Shown: positions 54,181 through 62,814 of the stretch, in pieces
How positions within the stretch are numbered: position 1 is the stretch's first letter
Layout of the letters: each line of letters begins with the position of its first letter
DNA from: Clostridium nigeriense
Lineage (GTDB): Bacteria; Bacillota; Clostridia; Clostridiales; Clostridiaceae
Length of the DNA stretch: 64,000 nucleotides
Assembly: GCF_900086595.1 (NCBI RefSeq)
Contig: NZ_LT575472.1
Location: 1,108,451-1,172,450 of the forward strand
Direction of reading: 5' to 3'
Notes under the pieces: model-generated
The model's input: only the letters and a program-made list of their open reading frames with translations
What the model was told of the DNA's origin: nothing
Databases searched by the model: none
Program-made: the position numbers and the translations under genes

Positions 54181-54894
54181 TTGAGTAAAGAAAGAATTTT
54201 AATAGTTGATGATGAAAAGGAAATTAGAGATTTAATAGATATATATTTGAAGGGCGAAGGATATGAAACATTAAAAGCTGAAAATGGTGAAGAAGCTTTA
54301 AGTATTTTAGGTGAAAATGATGTTGATTTAATTATACTAGATATAATGATGCCTAAAGTTAACGGTATAGAGGCATGCTTAAAAATAAGAGAAGAAAGAG
54401 AAATGCCAATAATTATGCTATCTGCTAAATCAGAAGATATAGATAAAATTTTAGGATTAAACACAGGTGCTGATGATTATCTAACAAAGCCATTTAATCC
54501 ATTAGAATTAGTTGCAAGAGTAAAATCTCAGCTTAGGAGATATAAAAAATTCAATAATGTAATATCTAAGTTAGAAGTAGAAGAAAAAGCTGAAAATATA
54601 TTGGAAATAGATGAATTAAGTATTAATTTAGAAACTCATGAGGTTTTTAAAGATGGAGTAGAGATAAAACTTACTCCAACTGAATTTGATATATTAACTT
54701 TACTTGGAGGTAATAGAGGTAAAGTATTTAGCATAGAAAATATATACAACAGTGTTTGGAAACAAGACTTTATGCAATCAGATAATACAGTTATGGTTCA
54801 TATAAGAAAGGTTAGAGAAAAAATAGAAGATGACCCAAGAAAGCCTAAATATATAAAAACTGTATGGGGGGTAGGCTATAAAATTGATAGGTAG
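54181..54894 (+). CDS. OmpR-family response regulator (VanR-like)
   Basis: 237 residues. Receiver domain with Asp10/Asp11 and phospho-acceptor Asp54 (LIILDIMMPK), then the conserved Lys in LTKPFNPLEL; winged-helix effector with EIKLTPTEFDILTLLGG and VHIRKVREKI. A GTG at 54172 lies on the GGGGAG site, so the TTG at 54181 is the likely start. The kinase gene overlaps its end. Most like VanR-type regulators of envelope genes. Confidence 0.92.
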   Translation: MSKERILIVDDEKEIRDLIDIYLKGEGYETLKAENGEEALSILGENDVDLIILDIMMPKVNGIEACLKIREEREMPIIMLSAKSEDIDKILGLNTGADDYLTKPFNPLELVARVKSQLRRYKKFNNVISKLEVEEKAENILEIDELSINLETHEVFKDGVEIKLTPTEFDILTLLGGNRGKVFSIENIYNSVWKQDFMQSDNTVMVHIRKVREKIEDDPRKPKYIKTVWGVGYKIDR

Positions 54895-56449
54895 AAAAAA
54901 AGAAAAGAAGGAAAAAGTGAAAAAAGAGAAGATTGGCATGTTTAAAAGATTAAGAAACTTCTTTTTTAGATTAATATACAAATTTTATAATTCAAAGCTA
55001 GGAGTAAAGCTTAGGGAACTTTTAGAATGGCTATATAGAAGAATAGAAAAAAGCATTAGATTTGAGCTTATGGTAGTATTTGCAATATGTTTTGTAGCCT
55101 CTTTTTTATTTTATGGTTTTGCAAACAATATGCTAGCTAAAAATAGAACAATTACTAGAATTGAGTATGATTCAGGACAAATTCAATCAAATGCTTACTC
55201 TATTGCTAAAAATTTAAGTGGAGAACATGGATATGAAGTCAATGGGTTAGATGATGAAAATGCCATTAAAGAAATATTAAACAACTATAATAATGGAAAA
55301 GCAAAAATTTATTTAACTGATTTAGATGGAAAAATTCTTTATAAGGTTAATGGTGATGTCCAAGATAAATTAGATATTTATAATATATTAGACAGAAGTA
55401 ATAATATACAAGATGAAGGAGCAGAAAGAGTAGTTATTTATCCAGTTAAAATAGAAGGAGACAGAGCTTATCTTATTTACTATGAAACTCCAACTCCATA
55501 TTTATCTTATGACTACTATACTGATACAAATTCCTTTTTAGCATTAGTCTTATCAGTAATTATATTTATATCTATATTTATTATAGTTACTAATAAAAAA
55601 ATGAAGTATATTGAAGAAATTGCATCTGGAGTTAGAATAATTTCTAGTGGAGATTTATCTTATAGAGTTGAGGAAAAAGGTAAAGATGAAATAAAAAACT
55701 TAGCAGAAAATATTAATAATATGGCTTCTGAAATTGAAAGTAGGATTGAAGCTGAGCGAAGAGCAGAAAAAACTAAAAGTGAACTTATTACTAATGTTTC
55801 TCATGACTTAAGAACTCCATTAACATCTGTAATGGGATATATAGGCTTAATAAAGGATGGGAAATATGAAGATGAGGCAATGATGAAGGAATATTTGAAT
55901 ATTGCTTTTAATAAATCAAATCAGCTTAAAGAATTAATAGAAGATTTGTTTGAGTATACTAAACTAAATAATAGAGGGATAATTTTAGATAAAAATAAAG
56001 TAAATATAGTTGAATTTTTATCTCAAATTATTGAAGAATATATTCCAGTATTTGAAGAAAATCAAATAGAAGTAGTTAAAAGGTTTGTAGATGAAAAATC
56101 TATAGTTGAAATAGATGCGGGTAAAATGGTTAGGGTATTTGAAAACTTATTTTCTAATGCTATAAAATACTCATTTAAACCAGGGGAAGTAGTAGTATCA
56201 ACCTACGAAAATAATGGTTATGTAAATATAGTTATTAAAAATAAGGGAGAAAATATTCCAAAGGAAAAAGTAGAAAGGTTATTTGATAGATTCTATAGAT
56301 TAGATGAAGCTAGAAATTCAAATACTAAAGGAAGTGGATTAGGTCTTGCTATATCTAAAAACATAGTTGAATTACATAAGGGGAAAATATGGGCTGAGTG
56401 TGTTGGAAATGATGTAAGCTTTTTTATAAAGTTAAAGTGTATTAATTAA
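54884..56449 (+). CDS. Sensor histidine kinase (VanS-like)
   Basis: 521 residues. A Lys/Glu-rich cytoplasmic start, TM1 (about 62-84), extracellular sensor (about 85-215), TM2 (about 218-240), HAMP, then HisKA with phospho-His in NVSHDLRTPLTSVMGY (about 307), N box ENLFSNAIKYS and G box GSGLGLAIS. TTG at 54884 overlaps the regulator gene by 11 bases, implying coupling; GTG 54917 and ATG 54938 are alternative starts. The signal is unknown; lysozyme and VanW genes follow. Confidence 0.9.
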   Translation: MIGRKKEKKEKVKKEKIGMFKRLRNFFFRLIYKFYNSKLGVKLRELLEWLYRRIEKSIRFELMVVFAICFVASFLFYGFANNMLAKNRTITRIEYDSGQIQSNAYSIAKNLSGEHGYEVNGLDDENAIKEILNNYNNGKAKIYLTDLDGKILYKVNGDVQDKLDIYNILDRSNNIQDEGAERVVIYPVKIEGDRAYLIYYETPTPYLSYDYYTDTNSFLALVLSVIIFISIFIIVTNKKMKYIEEIASGVRIISSGDLSYRVEEKGKDEIKNLAENINNMASEIESRIEAERRAEKTKSELITNVSHDLRTPLTSVMGYIGLIKDGKYEDEAMMKEYLNIAFNKSNQLKELIEDLFEYTKLNNRGIILDKNKVNIVEFLSQIIEEYIPVFEENQIEVVKRFVDEKSIVEIDAGKMVRVFENLFSNAIKYSFKPGEVVVSTYENNGYVNIVIKNKGENIPKEKVERLFDRFYRLDEARNSNTKGSGLGLAISKNIVELHKGKIWAECVGNDVSFFIKLKCIN

Positions 56450-56516
56450 AGATTAAAGTAACCAATAAGAATATAATTAATAAACTAGTATAGAGATTAT
56501 TTTTCTTGGAGGAAAA

Positions 56517-57458
56517 ATGCAAAATAAAAACCCTAATAGTACTTTTGGAATAGACATAAATGAATATACTCAGAATGTTAATTTTCAAACCTTAGCAAGA
56601 ACTGTTGACTTTTTGTATTTAAGGGCTTCAGGCTCTGGATCAGGTAGATTTAGAGTAGATAAAAAATTCTTAGAGTTTGCAAAATCAGCAAGAAATTATG
56701 GGATACCAGTTGGTGCATATCACTTTGCTGTGCCTTCATATGATTTAAATACTGCGGATTCACAATGTAATGACTTCATAAACATATTACAAGAAGGCTT
56801 TGGAAAAAATAATTATGGGGATTTATTTCCAGTATTAGATGTTGAAACTCCTGTAGACAATAAGATTAGCACAAAAGCTTTAATAGATTGGGTTGAAAGA
56901 TTTAGAAAATGTTTTGAGAAAAAGACTAGAAGAAGATTAATGTTATACACAGGAGCATTTTTTATTGAATTATATAATGATTTTAAATTGCCAAATGGAA
57001 CCCAACCTCTAAAGAGTATGCCTTTGTGGATTGCCCTTTATACTAATATTCCAGTAAATCCCCCATATCCACCGAATCTGGGAGGATGGACTAGATGGAG
57101 GATTTGGCAATATAGTGAAGGTGAAACAGTTAAGGGAGTTGGCAATCCCGTTGATGCCAATTGGGGACCGGATAGCCTAGATCTTTTAATGCAACCAAAG
57201 CAAGTTAAGGGATTAAGAGCAGTTAAAGAAAATGGAAGATTGAAAGTAAATTGGAATAAGAACACTGATACAGACCTCTTAGGTTATAACTTATTTGTAA
57301 ATGGATATTGGATTGGCACTGTTGATAAAGATGATACAAGTTTTGAAATTAGACTTTCTGAGTTACCGGTAAAAACTAATGTGCCTATTACTGTGTCTAT
57401 AGAAGCTTTTGACTATGATGGTGAAACATCACAAGTTAGAAGTAAGGTTGTAGTATAA
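56517..57458 (+). CDS. GH25 lysozyme with fibronectin-like tail
   Basis: 313 residues. GH25 muramidase fold: FGIDINEYTQ (catalytic Asp about 13), FLYLRASGSGSG, YGIPVGAYHFAV, FPVLDVETP (Asp-x-Glu catalytic pair, about 104-106) and RWRIWQYSEG. The last 90 residues (VKGLRAVKENGRLKVNWNK) form a fibronectin type III-like domain. No signal peptide, unlike exported lysozymes, so release would need holin, lysis or a spore compartment. GGAGG before the ATG; 67 bases after the kinase gene. Confidence 0.92.
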   Translation: MQNKNPNSTFGIDINEYTQNVNFQTLARTVDFLYLRASGSGSGRFRVDKKFLEFAKSARNYGIPVGAYHFAVPSYDLNTADSQCNDFINILQEGFGKNNYGDLFPVLDVETPVDNKISTKALIDWVERFRKCFEKKTRRRLMLYTGAFFIELYNDFKLPNGTQPLKSMPLWIALYTNIPVNPPYPPNLGGWTRWRIWQYSEGETVKGVGNPVDANWGPDSLDLLMQPKQVKGLRAVKENGRLKVNWNKNTDTDLLGYNLFVNGYWIGTVDKDDTSFEIRLSELPVKTNVPITVSIEAFDYDGETSQVRSKVVV

Positions 57459-57467
57459 ATTTGTAAT

Positions 57468-57527
57468 AAAAATAGATGAAAATTCTATTATCTACATTGT
57501 TGGGTATAGATTTCCATCTATTTTTTT
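57468..57527 (+). terminator. Terminator after the lysozyme gene
   Basis: AAAAATAGATG (57468-57478) with CATCTATTTTT (57515-57525), longer loop with partial inner pairing. Confidence 0.75.
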
Positions 57528-57665
57528 GTAAATTAATAAATTAGTTATAACTTTATAAAAATATTTAAATAATGTTAAGATATTTATATTAAATTTAGTA
57601 AGAAAATATAATATAATAATATAGACATATCAATTATTAAGCATAGTTTGAAAGGAGTGGGGCAG

Positions 57666-59114
57666 GTGGAAAAAATAAACAAAAAGACATTAATTTCTGT
57701 AGGGGTTTTATTTTTAATTGTTGTAATAGGAATTATCAGTTATATTTTCTCAATTAATAAGAAGGTTGCAACCTGGGAAGATAAAATTTATCCCGAAATT
57801 AATGTTTATGGTGTAAATATAGGGGGATTGAGTAAGGAAGAGGCAGTAAACCTATTGAAAGAAAAATTACCACAGGTAATTATGGACAAGAAGCTAAAAG
57901 TATTAGTAGGAGACAAAAGCTTAGAATTAACTTATAATTCGTTAAATCCTACTTATAATATTGAGGAAATAGCTGAGGAAGCATTAGCTTATGGTAAGGA
58001 TAAAGGTGTATTTGCCAAAAATTCTTTAATAAAGGGTAGAAAAGAAATAAATATTGATGCTGAAATAAAATACAATGAAGAAGCATTAGTAGAATTTGAA
58101 GATAAGGTTATGAAGGAATTTAATATTGAGCCTAAAGATGCTTCAATAGAAATTAATTCAGGAAATATATCAGTTACCCCAGAAGAGTCAGGAAAGACTA
58201 TAGATAAAGAAGAACTTCATAAATCTTTAATAGAAAATATTAATGGTGACCCTCATCATGAAGCAGAAATAGTATTAGAGTTAAAAGAACAAGAAGCTAA
58301 TATAAAAGCTGAAGATTTAAATAAAATAACAGGAAAAATAAGTAGCTATAGTAGTAATTATGCTAATACTGGTGATGGAAGAGTTAGAAATATGGAGATA
58401 GCTGCTAGTATAATTAATGGAACTATAGTTATGCCTGGTGAAGAATTTAGTTACAATGCCCTAATTGGAGATACAACTCCTGATAAAGGATATGAAAAAG
58501 CTAATACTTATGTTGGAAATAAAATAGTACCAGATTATGGTGGAGGTATTTGTCAAGTATCAACTACATTATATAGAGCTGTTATGAGAGCAAATATTAG
58601 ATCTACTGAAAGAATGAATCACTCCTTAACAGTTTCTTATTCAGAGCCAGGATTAGATGCTACAGTAGCAAACCCATATGTTGACTATAAGTTTGTTAAT
58701 ACTTATGATTTTCCAGTATATATTCAAGGATACGTTAGTGGTGGAGTAGTTAGCTTTGCTGTATATGGAAATGTTGAAGCAATGGGTAACAAGACTTATG
58801 AGCTTGTAAATGAAGTTCACGAAAAATATAATCCAGAAGTTAAGTACGAAGATGATCCAACTATGGAAGAAGGAACTGAAAAGGTTGTTATTCATGGAAT
58901 GCCAGGATACAAGGCAAGTTCTTATCAAGTTACTTATGAAAATGGAGTTGAGGTTAATAGAGAATTTATAGCTACAGATGTTTATATGACAACTGATACT
59001 GTTATAAAAAAAGGTACTAAAAAGAAAGAAAAGGAAAATCCTAAAAAGGAAGAGTCTCAGAATCAAGATCAACAAAAGCCTAATACAGATGCAGATAAGA
59101 AACCAACTGAATAA
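57666..59114 (+). CDS. VanW-family protein with PG-binding and G5-like domains
   Basis: 482 residues. One N-terminal membrane helix (about 8-28), two YoaR-type putative peptidoglycan-binding repeats (YGVNIGGLSKEEAVNLL..., about 45-215), the VanW domain (GDGRVRNMEIAASIINGTIV, PGEEFSYN, YGGGICQVSTTLYRA), and a C-terminal G5-like domain (VEVNREFIA) before a Lys/Gln-rich tail. VanW occurs in some vancomycin clusters but its role is unknown. GTG 57666 fits AAAGGAG at spacing 8. It is near VanRS-like genes. Confidence 0.92.
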   Translation: MEKINKKTLISVGVLFLIVVIGIISYIFSINKKVATWEDKIYPEINVYGVNIGGLSKEEAVNLLKEKLPQVIMDKKLKVLVGDKSLELTYNSLNPTYNIEEIAEEALAYGKDKGVFAKNSLIKGRKEINIDAEIKYNEEALVEFEDKVMKEFNIEPKDASIEINSGNISVTPEESGKTIDKEELHKSLIENINGDPHHEAEIVLELKEQEANIKAEDLNKITGKISSYSSNYANTGDGRVRNMEIAASIINGTIVMPGEEFSYNALIGDTTPDKGYEKANTYVGNKIVPDYGGGICQVSTTLYRAVMRANIRSTERMNHSLTVSYSEPGLDATVANPYVDYKFVNTYDFPVYIQGYVSGGVVSFAVYGNVEAMGNKTYELVNEVHEKYNPEVKYEDDPTMEEGTEKVVIHGMPGYKASSYQVTYENGVEVNREFIATDVYMTTDTVIKKGTKKKEKENPKKEESQNQDQQKPNTDADKKPTE

Positions 59115-59135
59115 GAATAATAATATATTTATTTT

Positions 59136-59163
59136 GAGGCTATTTTAAATAGCCTCTTTTTTA
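59136..59163 (+). terminator. Terminator after the VanW gene
   Basis: GAGGCTATTT, loop T, AAATAGCCTC then TTTTTT. Confidence 0.88.
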
Positions 59164-59245
59164 CTTTTATTTAACTTTAAGTTTATTGTAGAAAATTAAT
59201 GCTAATGATATTATTAATATAATAAAAGAGGCAAAGGAGTTTTTT

Positions 59246-60082
59246 ATGGGATACAAAATGATTTGCATAGATATGGATGGAACTTTGCTTGGAAAAGGGA
59301 AAAGAATATCTAAAGAAAGTAAAGATGTAATAGAAAAAGTTCATAAAAAAGGTGTAGAAATAGTTGTTACTACAGGTAGGATATATAATAATGCAGCATA
59401 TTACTCTCATCTTCTTGGAGTAGAGTCACCTGTTATTGCCGCTAATGGTGCTATTGTAAGAGAAAAGCATACTAATAAAATTATATACGAAAATCCTATA
59501 AGAACAGAACAATGTATAAAGCTTGTTGAAATGCTATATAAAATGAAATTTTATTTTCATTTTTATACTGTAGATGGAATTTACTGTGGAAATCCATTAA
59601 CTAAAGTTTTAACTAAAGTATATATGACTAAGCAAGTTGGGTATGATAATTTAAAAATAAATTATCATGTTATAAAAAATATAGAGGAATGGAAGAAGTT
59701 TTTTGAAAAAACTAATGGTCAAATAACAAAATGTATAGCTTTTTCTTCAAATCCAGATAAAATTAAAGTATTAAAAAAGGAATTAAATAAATTAGAAGAT
59801 GTTGTTTATTTTGGTTCAGGAGCTAGAAGTGTAGAAATTAATAATAAGGGTGTTTCAAAAGGAAATGCAGTTAAAGCTTTAGCAGATTATTATGGTTTTA
59901 AAAGAGAAGAAATAGTTTGTATAGGTGATAACGAAAATGATATATCAATGATTGAATATGCTGGATTTGGAGTTGCTATGGGAAATGCCATAGAAGAAGT
60001 TAAAGCTTTAGCAGATTATATTACAGATACAAATAAAGAGGATGGAGTGGCTAAAGCAATAAAGAAGATTTTTAAACTTTAA
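59246..60082 (+). CDS. Cof-type HAD phosphatase
   Basis: 278 residues. HAD motif I ICIDMDGTLLGKGK (nucleophile Asp about 8), motif II VTTGR, motif III Lys in SKGNAVKALA, motif IV IGDNENDISMIEYAG. The cap domain is the Cof C2B type. Such enzymes hydrolyse sugar phosphates or FMN; the true substrate is not predictable. AAAGGAG before the ATG. Single gene upstream of splB. Confidence 0.92.
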   Translation: MGYKMICIDMDGTLLGKGKRISKESKDVIEKVHKKGVEIVVTTGRIYNNAAYYSHLLGVESPVIAANGAIVREKHTNKIIYENPIRTEQCIKLVEMLYKMKFYFHFYTVDGIYCGNPLTKVLTKVYMTKQVGYDNLKINYHVIKNIEEWKKFFEKTNGQITKCIAFSSNPDKIKVLKKELNKLEDVVYFGSGARSVEINNKGVSKGNAVKALADYYGFKREEIVCIGDNENDISMIEYAGFGVAMGNAIEEVKALADYITDTNKEDGVAKAIKKIFKL

Positions 60083-60134
60083 CTTTTAGTATGTATTATT
60101 TTGTTTATAAGCATAATAAATAAGAGGTGATATT

Positions 60135-61139
60135 ATGTTTATACCACAAAAAGTAGTTTTTGAAGAAAAAGCTTTAGGTTTTTCGTTAGGTCAGGAGCTT
60201 TTTAATAACTTTAAAAAACAAGGTATACAAATTGAAGTTAATAAAACAGGAAGAGTAAATGGACCTAAAGATGATGCTGTAAAAAAATTTTTTGATGGAA
60301 AAAGAACTTTAGTAGTTGGAGTTAAAGGAAATGCAAAATTTCAAAGTTGTAAGCCTTCAGCACATTATCAGTTACCATTAGTAAGTGGTTGTATGGGAAT
60401 GTGTGAATATTGTTATTTAAACACTCAGCTTGGAAAAAGACCTTATGTAAAGATTTATGTGGATATAGATAATATTTTAAACAAGGCTTTTGAATATGCA
60501 AGTGAAAGATTACCTTATGTAACAATATTTGAAGGTTCAGCTACATCAGATCCAATTCCTGTAGAAAGATATACTCATGGTTTGAGTAAAGCTATAGAGG
60601 CTTTTGGTAGTAATGATCATACAGCATTTAGATTTGTAAGTAAATATTCAGATGTAGAACCTTTTATAGGACTTAATCATAATAATCATACTACAATTAG
60701 ATTTAGTATAAACTCTCAAGAAATAATAAAAAGATATGAACATGGAACTGACAGTGCTGATAAAAGAATTGAAGCCGCTAAGAAGGTAAAGGTAGATGGT
60801 TATGATATAGGTTTTTTAATAGCTCCTATATTTATATATGAAGGCTGGAAAAATGATTATAGTAAGTTACTAGACAAAGTTAAAGCTGAATTTCAAGGTG
60901 AAAAAATTACTTTTGAAATAATAACTCATAGATTCACAGAAAGAGCAAAAAATAATATCCTTACCATATATAAAGATTCTACATTACCAATGAATGAAGA
61001 AGAAAGAAAATTTAAATATGGACAGTTTGGATATGGTAAATATATATATAAAGATGATGATATGAGAGAGGTAAAAGAGTTTTTTGCTGAGAGAATAAAC
61101 AAGGATTTTGGAGAAAATAGTATTTTATATATTGTTTAA
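60135..61139 (+). CDS. splB: Spore photoproduct lyase
   Basis: 334 residues. Radical-SAM enzyme that repairs the spore photoproduct (thymine dimer) at germination. Cluster motif CMGMCEYC gives Cys86, 90 and 93. The H-atom donor Cys found 43 residues after the third cluster Cys in Bacillus is Ala136 here (GSATSDP), while Cys72 (QSCKPS) occupies the position that is Ser in Geobacillus. This is the alternative clostridial arrangement of the radical path. AGAGGTGAT site before the ATG. Confidence 0.95.
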   Translation: MFIPQKVVFEEKALGFSLGQELFNNFKKQGIQIEVNKTGRVNGPKDDAVKKFFDGKRTLVVGVKGNAKFQSCKPSAHYQLPLVSGCMGMCEYCYLNTQLGKRPYVKIYVDIDNILNKAFEYASERLPYVTIFEGSATSDPIPVERYTHGLSKAIEAFGSNDHTAFRFVSKYSDVEPFIGLNHNNHTTIRFSINSQEIIKRYEHGTDSADKRIEAAKKVKVDGYDIGFLIAPIFIYEGWKNDYSKLLDKVKAEFQGEKITFEIITHRFTERAKNNILTIYKDSTLPMNEEERKFKYGQFGYGKYIYKDDDMREVKEFFAERINKDFGENSILYIV

Positions 61140-61220
61140 GAAAATATTCTGTGAACAAATGATAAATGACTTTGACTAATAAGTTTTCATATAGTATTAT
61201 TTTTAATATGGTAATAAATA

Positions 61221-61248
61221 AGTAAGATGATTACATCTTACTTTTTTG
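61221..61248 (+). terminator. Terminator after splB
   Basis: AGTAAGAT, loop GATTAC, ATCTTACT then TTTTT. It ends three bases before the trmL ribosome site. Confidence 0.8.
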
Positions 61249-61263
61249 TTGGAGGTTATGAAA

Positions 61264-61725
61264 ATGAATTTAAATATAGTATTATATCAACCAGAAATAC
61301 CTCAAAATACAGGAAATATTGCGAGAACTTGTGTTTTGACTAATTCAAAGTTACATTTAATTAAACCTATGGGATTTAAAATAGATGATAAGCAAGTAAA
61401 AAGAGCAGGGTTAGATTATTGGAGTGAATTAAAATTAGAAATTCATGAAAGCTATGAAGATTTTATGAAGAAATATGGGAGAGAAAGAATATTTTTAGCC
61501 ACTACTCATGGTGGAGAACATTATGATGAAGTTTCATTTAAGGAAGGAGACTTTATAATGTTTGGAAGAGAAACTTCAGGAGTTCCGGAGGATGTACATA
61601 AGGCTCACGAAGGAATAAGAGTACCAATGATAAAAACTAGTACAAGAAGCTTAAATCTTTCAAATACGGTAGCTATTGTAGCATATGAGGCATTAAGGCA
61701 AATTGGTTTTCCTGAAATGAAATAA
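61264..61725 (+). CDS. trmL: tRNA (cytidine(34)-2'-O)-methyltransferase
   Basis: 153 residues, SPOUT-class enzyme methylating the ribose at wobble position 34 of tRNA-Leu. Motif 1 PQNTGNIARTC, motif 2 FGRETSGVPE, motif 3 RSLNLSNTVAIVAYEALRQ form the knotted AdoMet site. Two in-frame upstream starts (TTG 61246, ATG 61258) overlap or crowd GGAGG, so ATG 61264 is chosen. degV follows after 15 bases. Confidence 0.93.
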   Translation: MNLNIVLYQPEIPQNTGNIARTCVLTNSKLHLIKPMGFKIDDKQVKRAGLDYWSELKLEIHESYEDFMKKYGRERIFLATTHGGEHYDEVSFKEGDFIMFGRETSGVPEDVHKAHEGIRVPMIKTSTRSLNLSNTVAIVAYEALRQIGFPEMK

Positions 61726-61740
61726 TTAGGGGGAATAAGA

Positions 61741-62577
61741 ATGGAAAAGATAAAAATATTAACAGACAGTTGTTTAGATATTCCAGAAGAATTGATTCAA
61801 AAAAATAATATTGACATTTTACCAGTTTTAATTAACTTTGGAGATGAAAGCTACGTAGATAGAGATGAAATCGACTTAAAGACAATGTTAGAAAAAATTG
61901 ATAAAGATGAAGTTTTACCAACTACTGCTCAAATAATTCCAAGTAGATTTGAAGAATATTTTAGAAAAGCTATAAATGAGGGATATAAAGTAGTTGCAAT
62001 ACTTATGTCTTCTAATATGAGTGGAACATACAATTCAGCTTGTATAGCAAAGGAAATGGTGGAATCAGATGATATAACTATAATAGATACTCAAGTTATA
62101 ACATCAGCTCAAGGCTTCTTTGTATTAAAGGCTTGTGAACTTAGAGATAAGGGGTTAAGCCCACAAGAAATTAAAGCAGAAATAGAAAAGATGATTCCTA
62201 AGATGAATGCATCATTATGTTTTGAATCCTTAGAAAACTTAGTAAGAGGCGGTAGAATATCTAAGACTGCTGGAGTAATTGGAACAGCTTTAGGTCTTAG
62301 AGTTATAGTTGGTTTTGAGAATGGCATGATGGTGGCTAAGGATAAGGTAAGAGGAAATAAAAAGGTTATTAAAAAAATAATTTCTGAATATGAAAACTCA
62401 AATGTTGATAAGAATGAACCAGTTATGTTAATAGAAATAGAAAGCCCAGAAATTAAAGGTGAACTTAAAAAATATTTAGATGAAAATAATATTAAATATA
62501 TAGAAACTACTCCAGGATGTGCAGTTGGTATCCACTCTGGACTTGGAGCTTGTGGATTATTTTTCTTAAATAAATAA
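61741..62577 (+). CDS. DegV-family fatty-acid-binding protein
   Basis: 278 residues. Fold start KILTDSCLDIPEEL, then PTTAQIIPSRFEEYF, MSSNMSGTYNSACIA (Ser and Thr that hold the fatty-acid carboxylate), LVRGGRISKTAG and the C-terminal GIHSGLGACGLFF. FakB-like proteins present fatty acids to FakA kinase for phosphorylation; no fakA gene is adjacent. GGGGGAATAAG before the ATG. Linked to trmL. Confidence 0.93.
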   Translation: MEKIKILTDSCLDIPEELIQKNNIDILPVLINFGDESYVDRDEIDLKTMLEKIDKDEVLPTTAQIIPSRFEEYFRKAINEGYKVVAILMSSNMSGTYNSACIAKEMVESDDITIIDTQVITSAQGFFVLKACELRDKGLSPQEIKAEIEKMIPKMNASLCFESLENLVRGGRISKTAGVIGTALGLRVIVGFENGMMVAKDKVRGNKKVIKKIISEYENSNVDKNEPVMLIEIESPEIKGELKKYLDENNIKYIETTPGCAVGIHSGLGACGLFFLNK

Positions 62578-62589
62578 TAATATGATTAT

Positions 62590-62639
62590 AAAATTAGTTA
62601 AGGAGCTATTAAAGAGTTACTTAACTAATTTTATTTTTA
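62590..62639 (+). terminator. Terminator after degV
   Basis: AAAATTAGTTAAG (62590-62602) with CTTAACTAATTTT (62620-62632), then ATTTTTAT. Confidence 0.78.
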
Positions 62640-62814
62640 TATAAATTATGTAGTATTAATTAGATAATATTTCTAAATCTGTTTAAATTAATTAAAGAAA
62701 AGTGCTTTATGGACTTGCTATAACGTTTACTTATTGTTTATACTAGTAATAAGGAAAAGTTATTACTAATACTAAAAGCAAAAGTTGTAGCTTATTGAAT
62801 GAAGGTGTTATTTT

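Noticed and set aside
56517..57458. Prophage endolysin
   Set aside because: No holin, tail or other phage genes nearby; the setting is a regulatory and envelope cluster.
58653..59075. 140-residue minus-strand ORF opposite the VanW gene
   Set aside because: Antisense shadow with biased Ile/Phe/Asn composition and no start signal.
54181..59114. Vancomycin resistance cluster
   Set aside because: VanR/S-like and VanW proteins are present, but no vanH, vanA-type ligase or vanX; the ddl at 47.7 kb is an ordinary D-Ala-D-Ala ligase.
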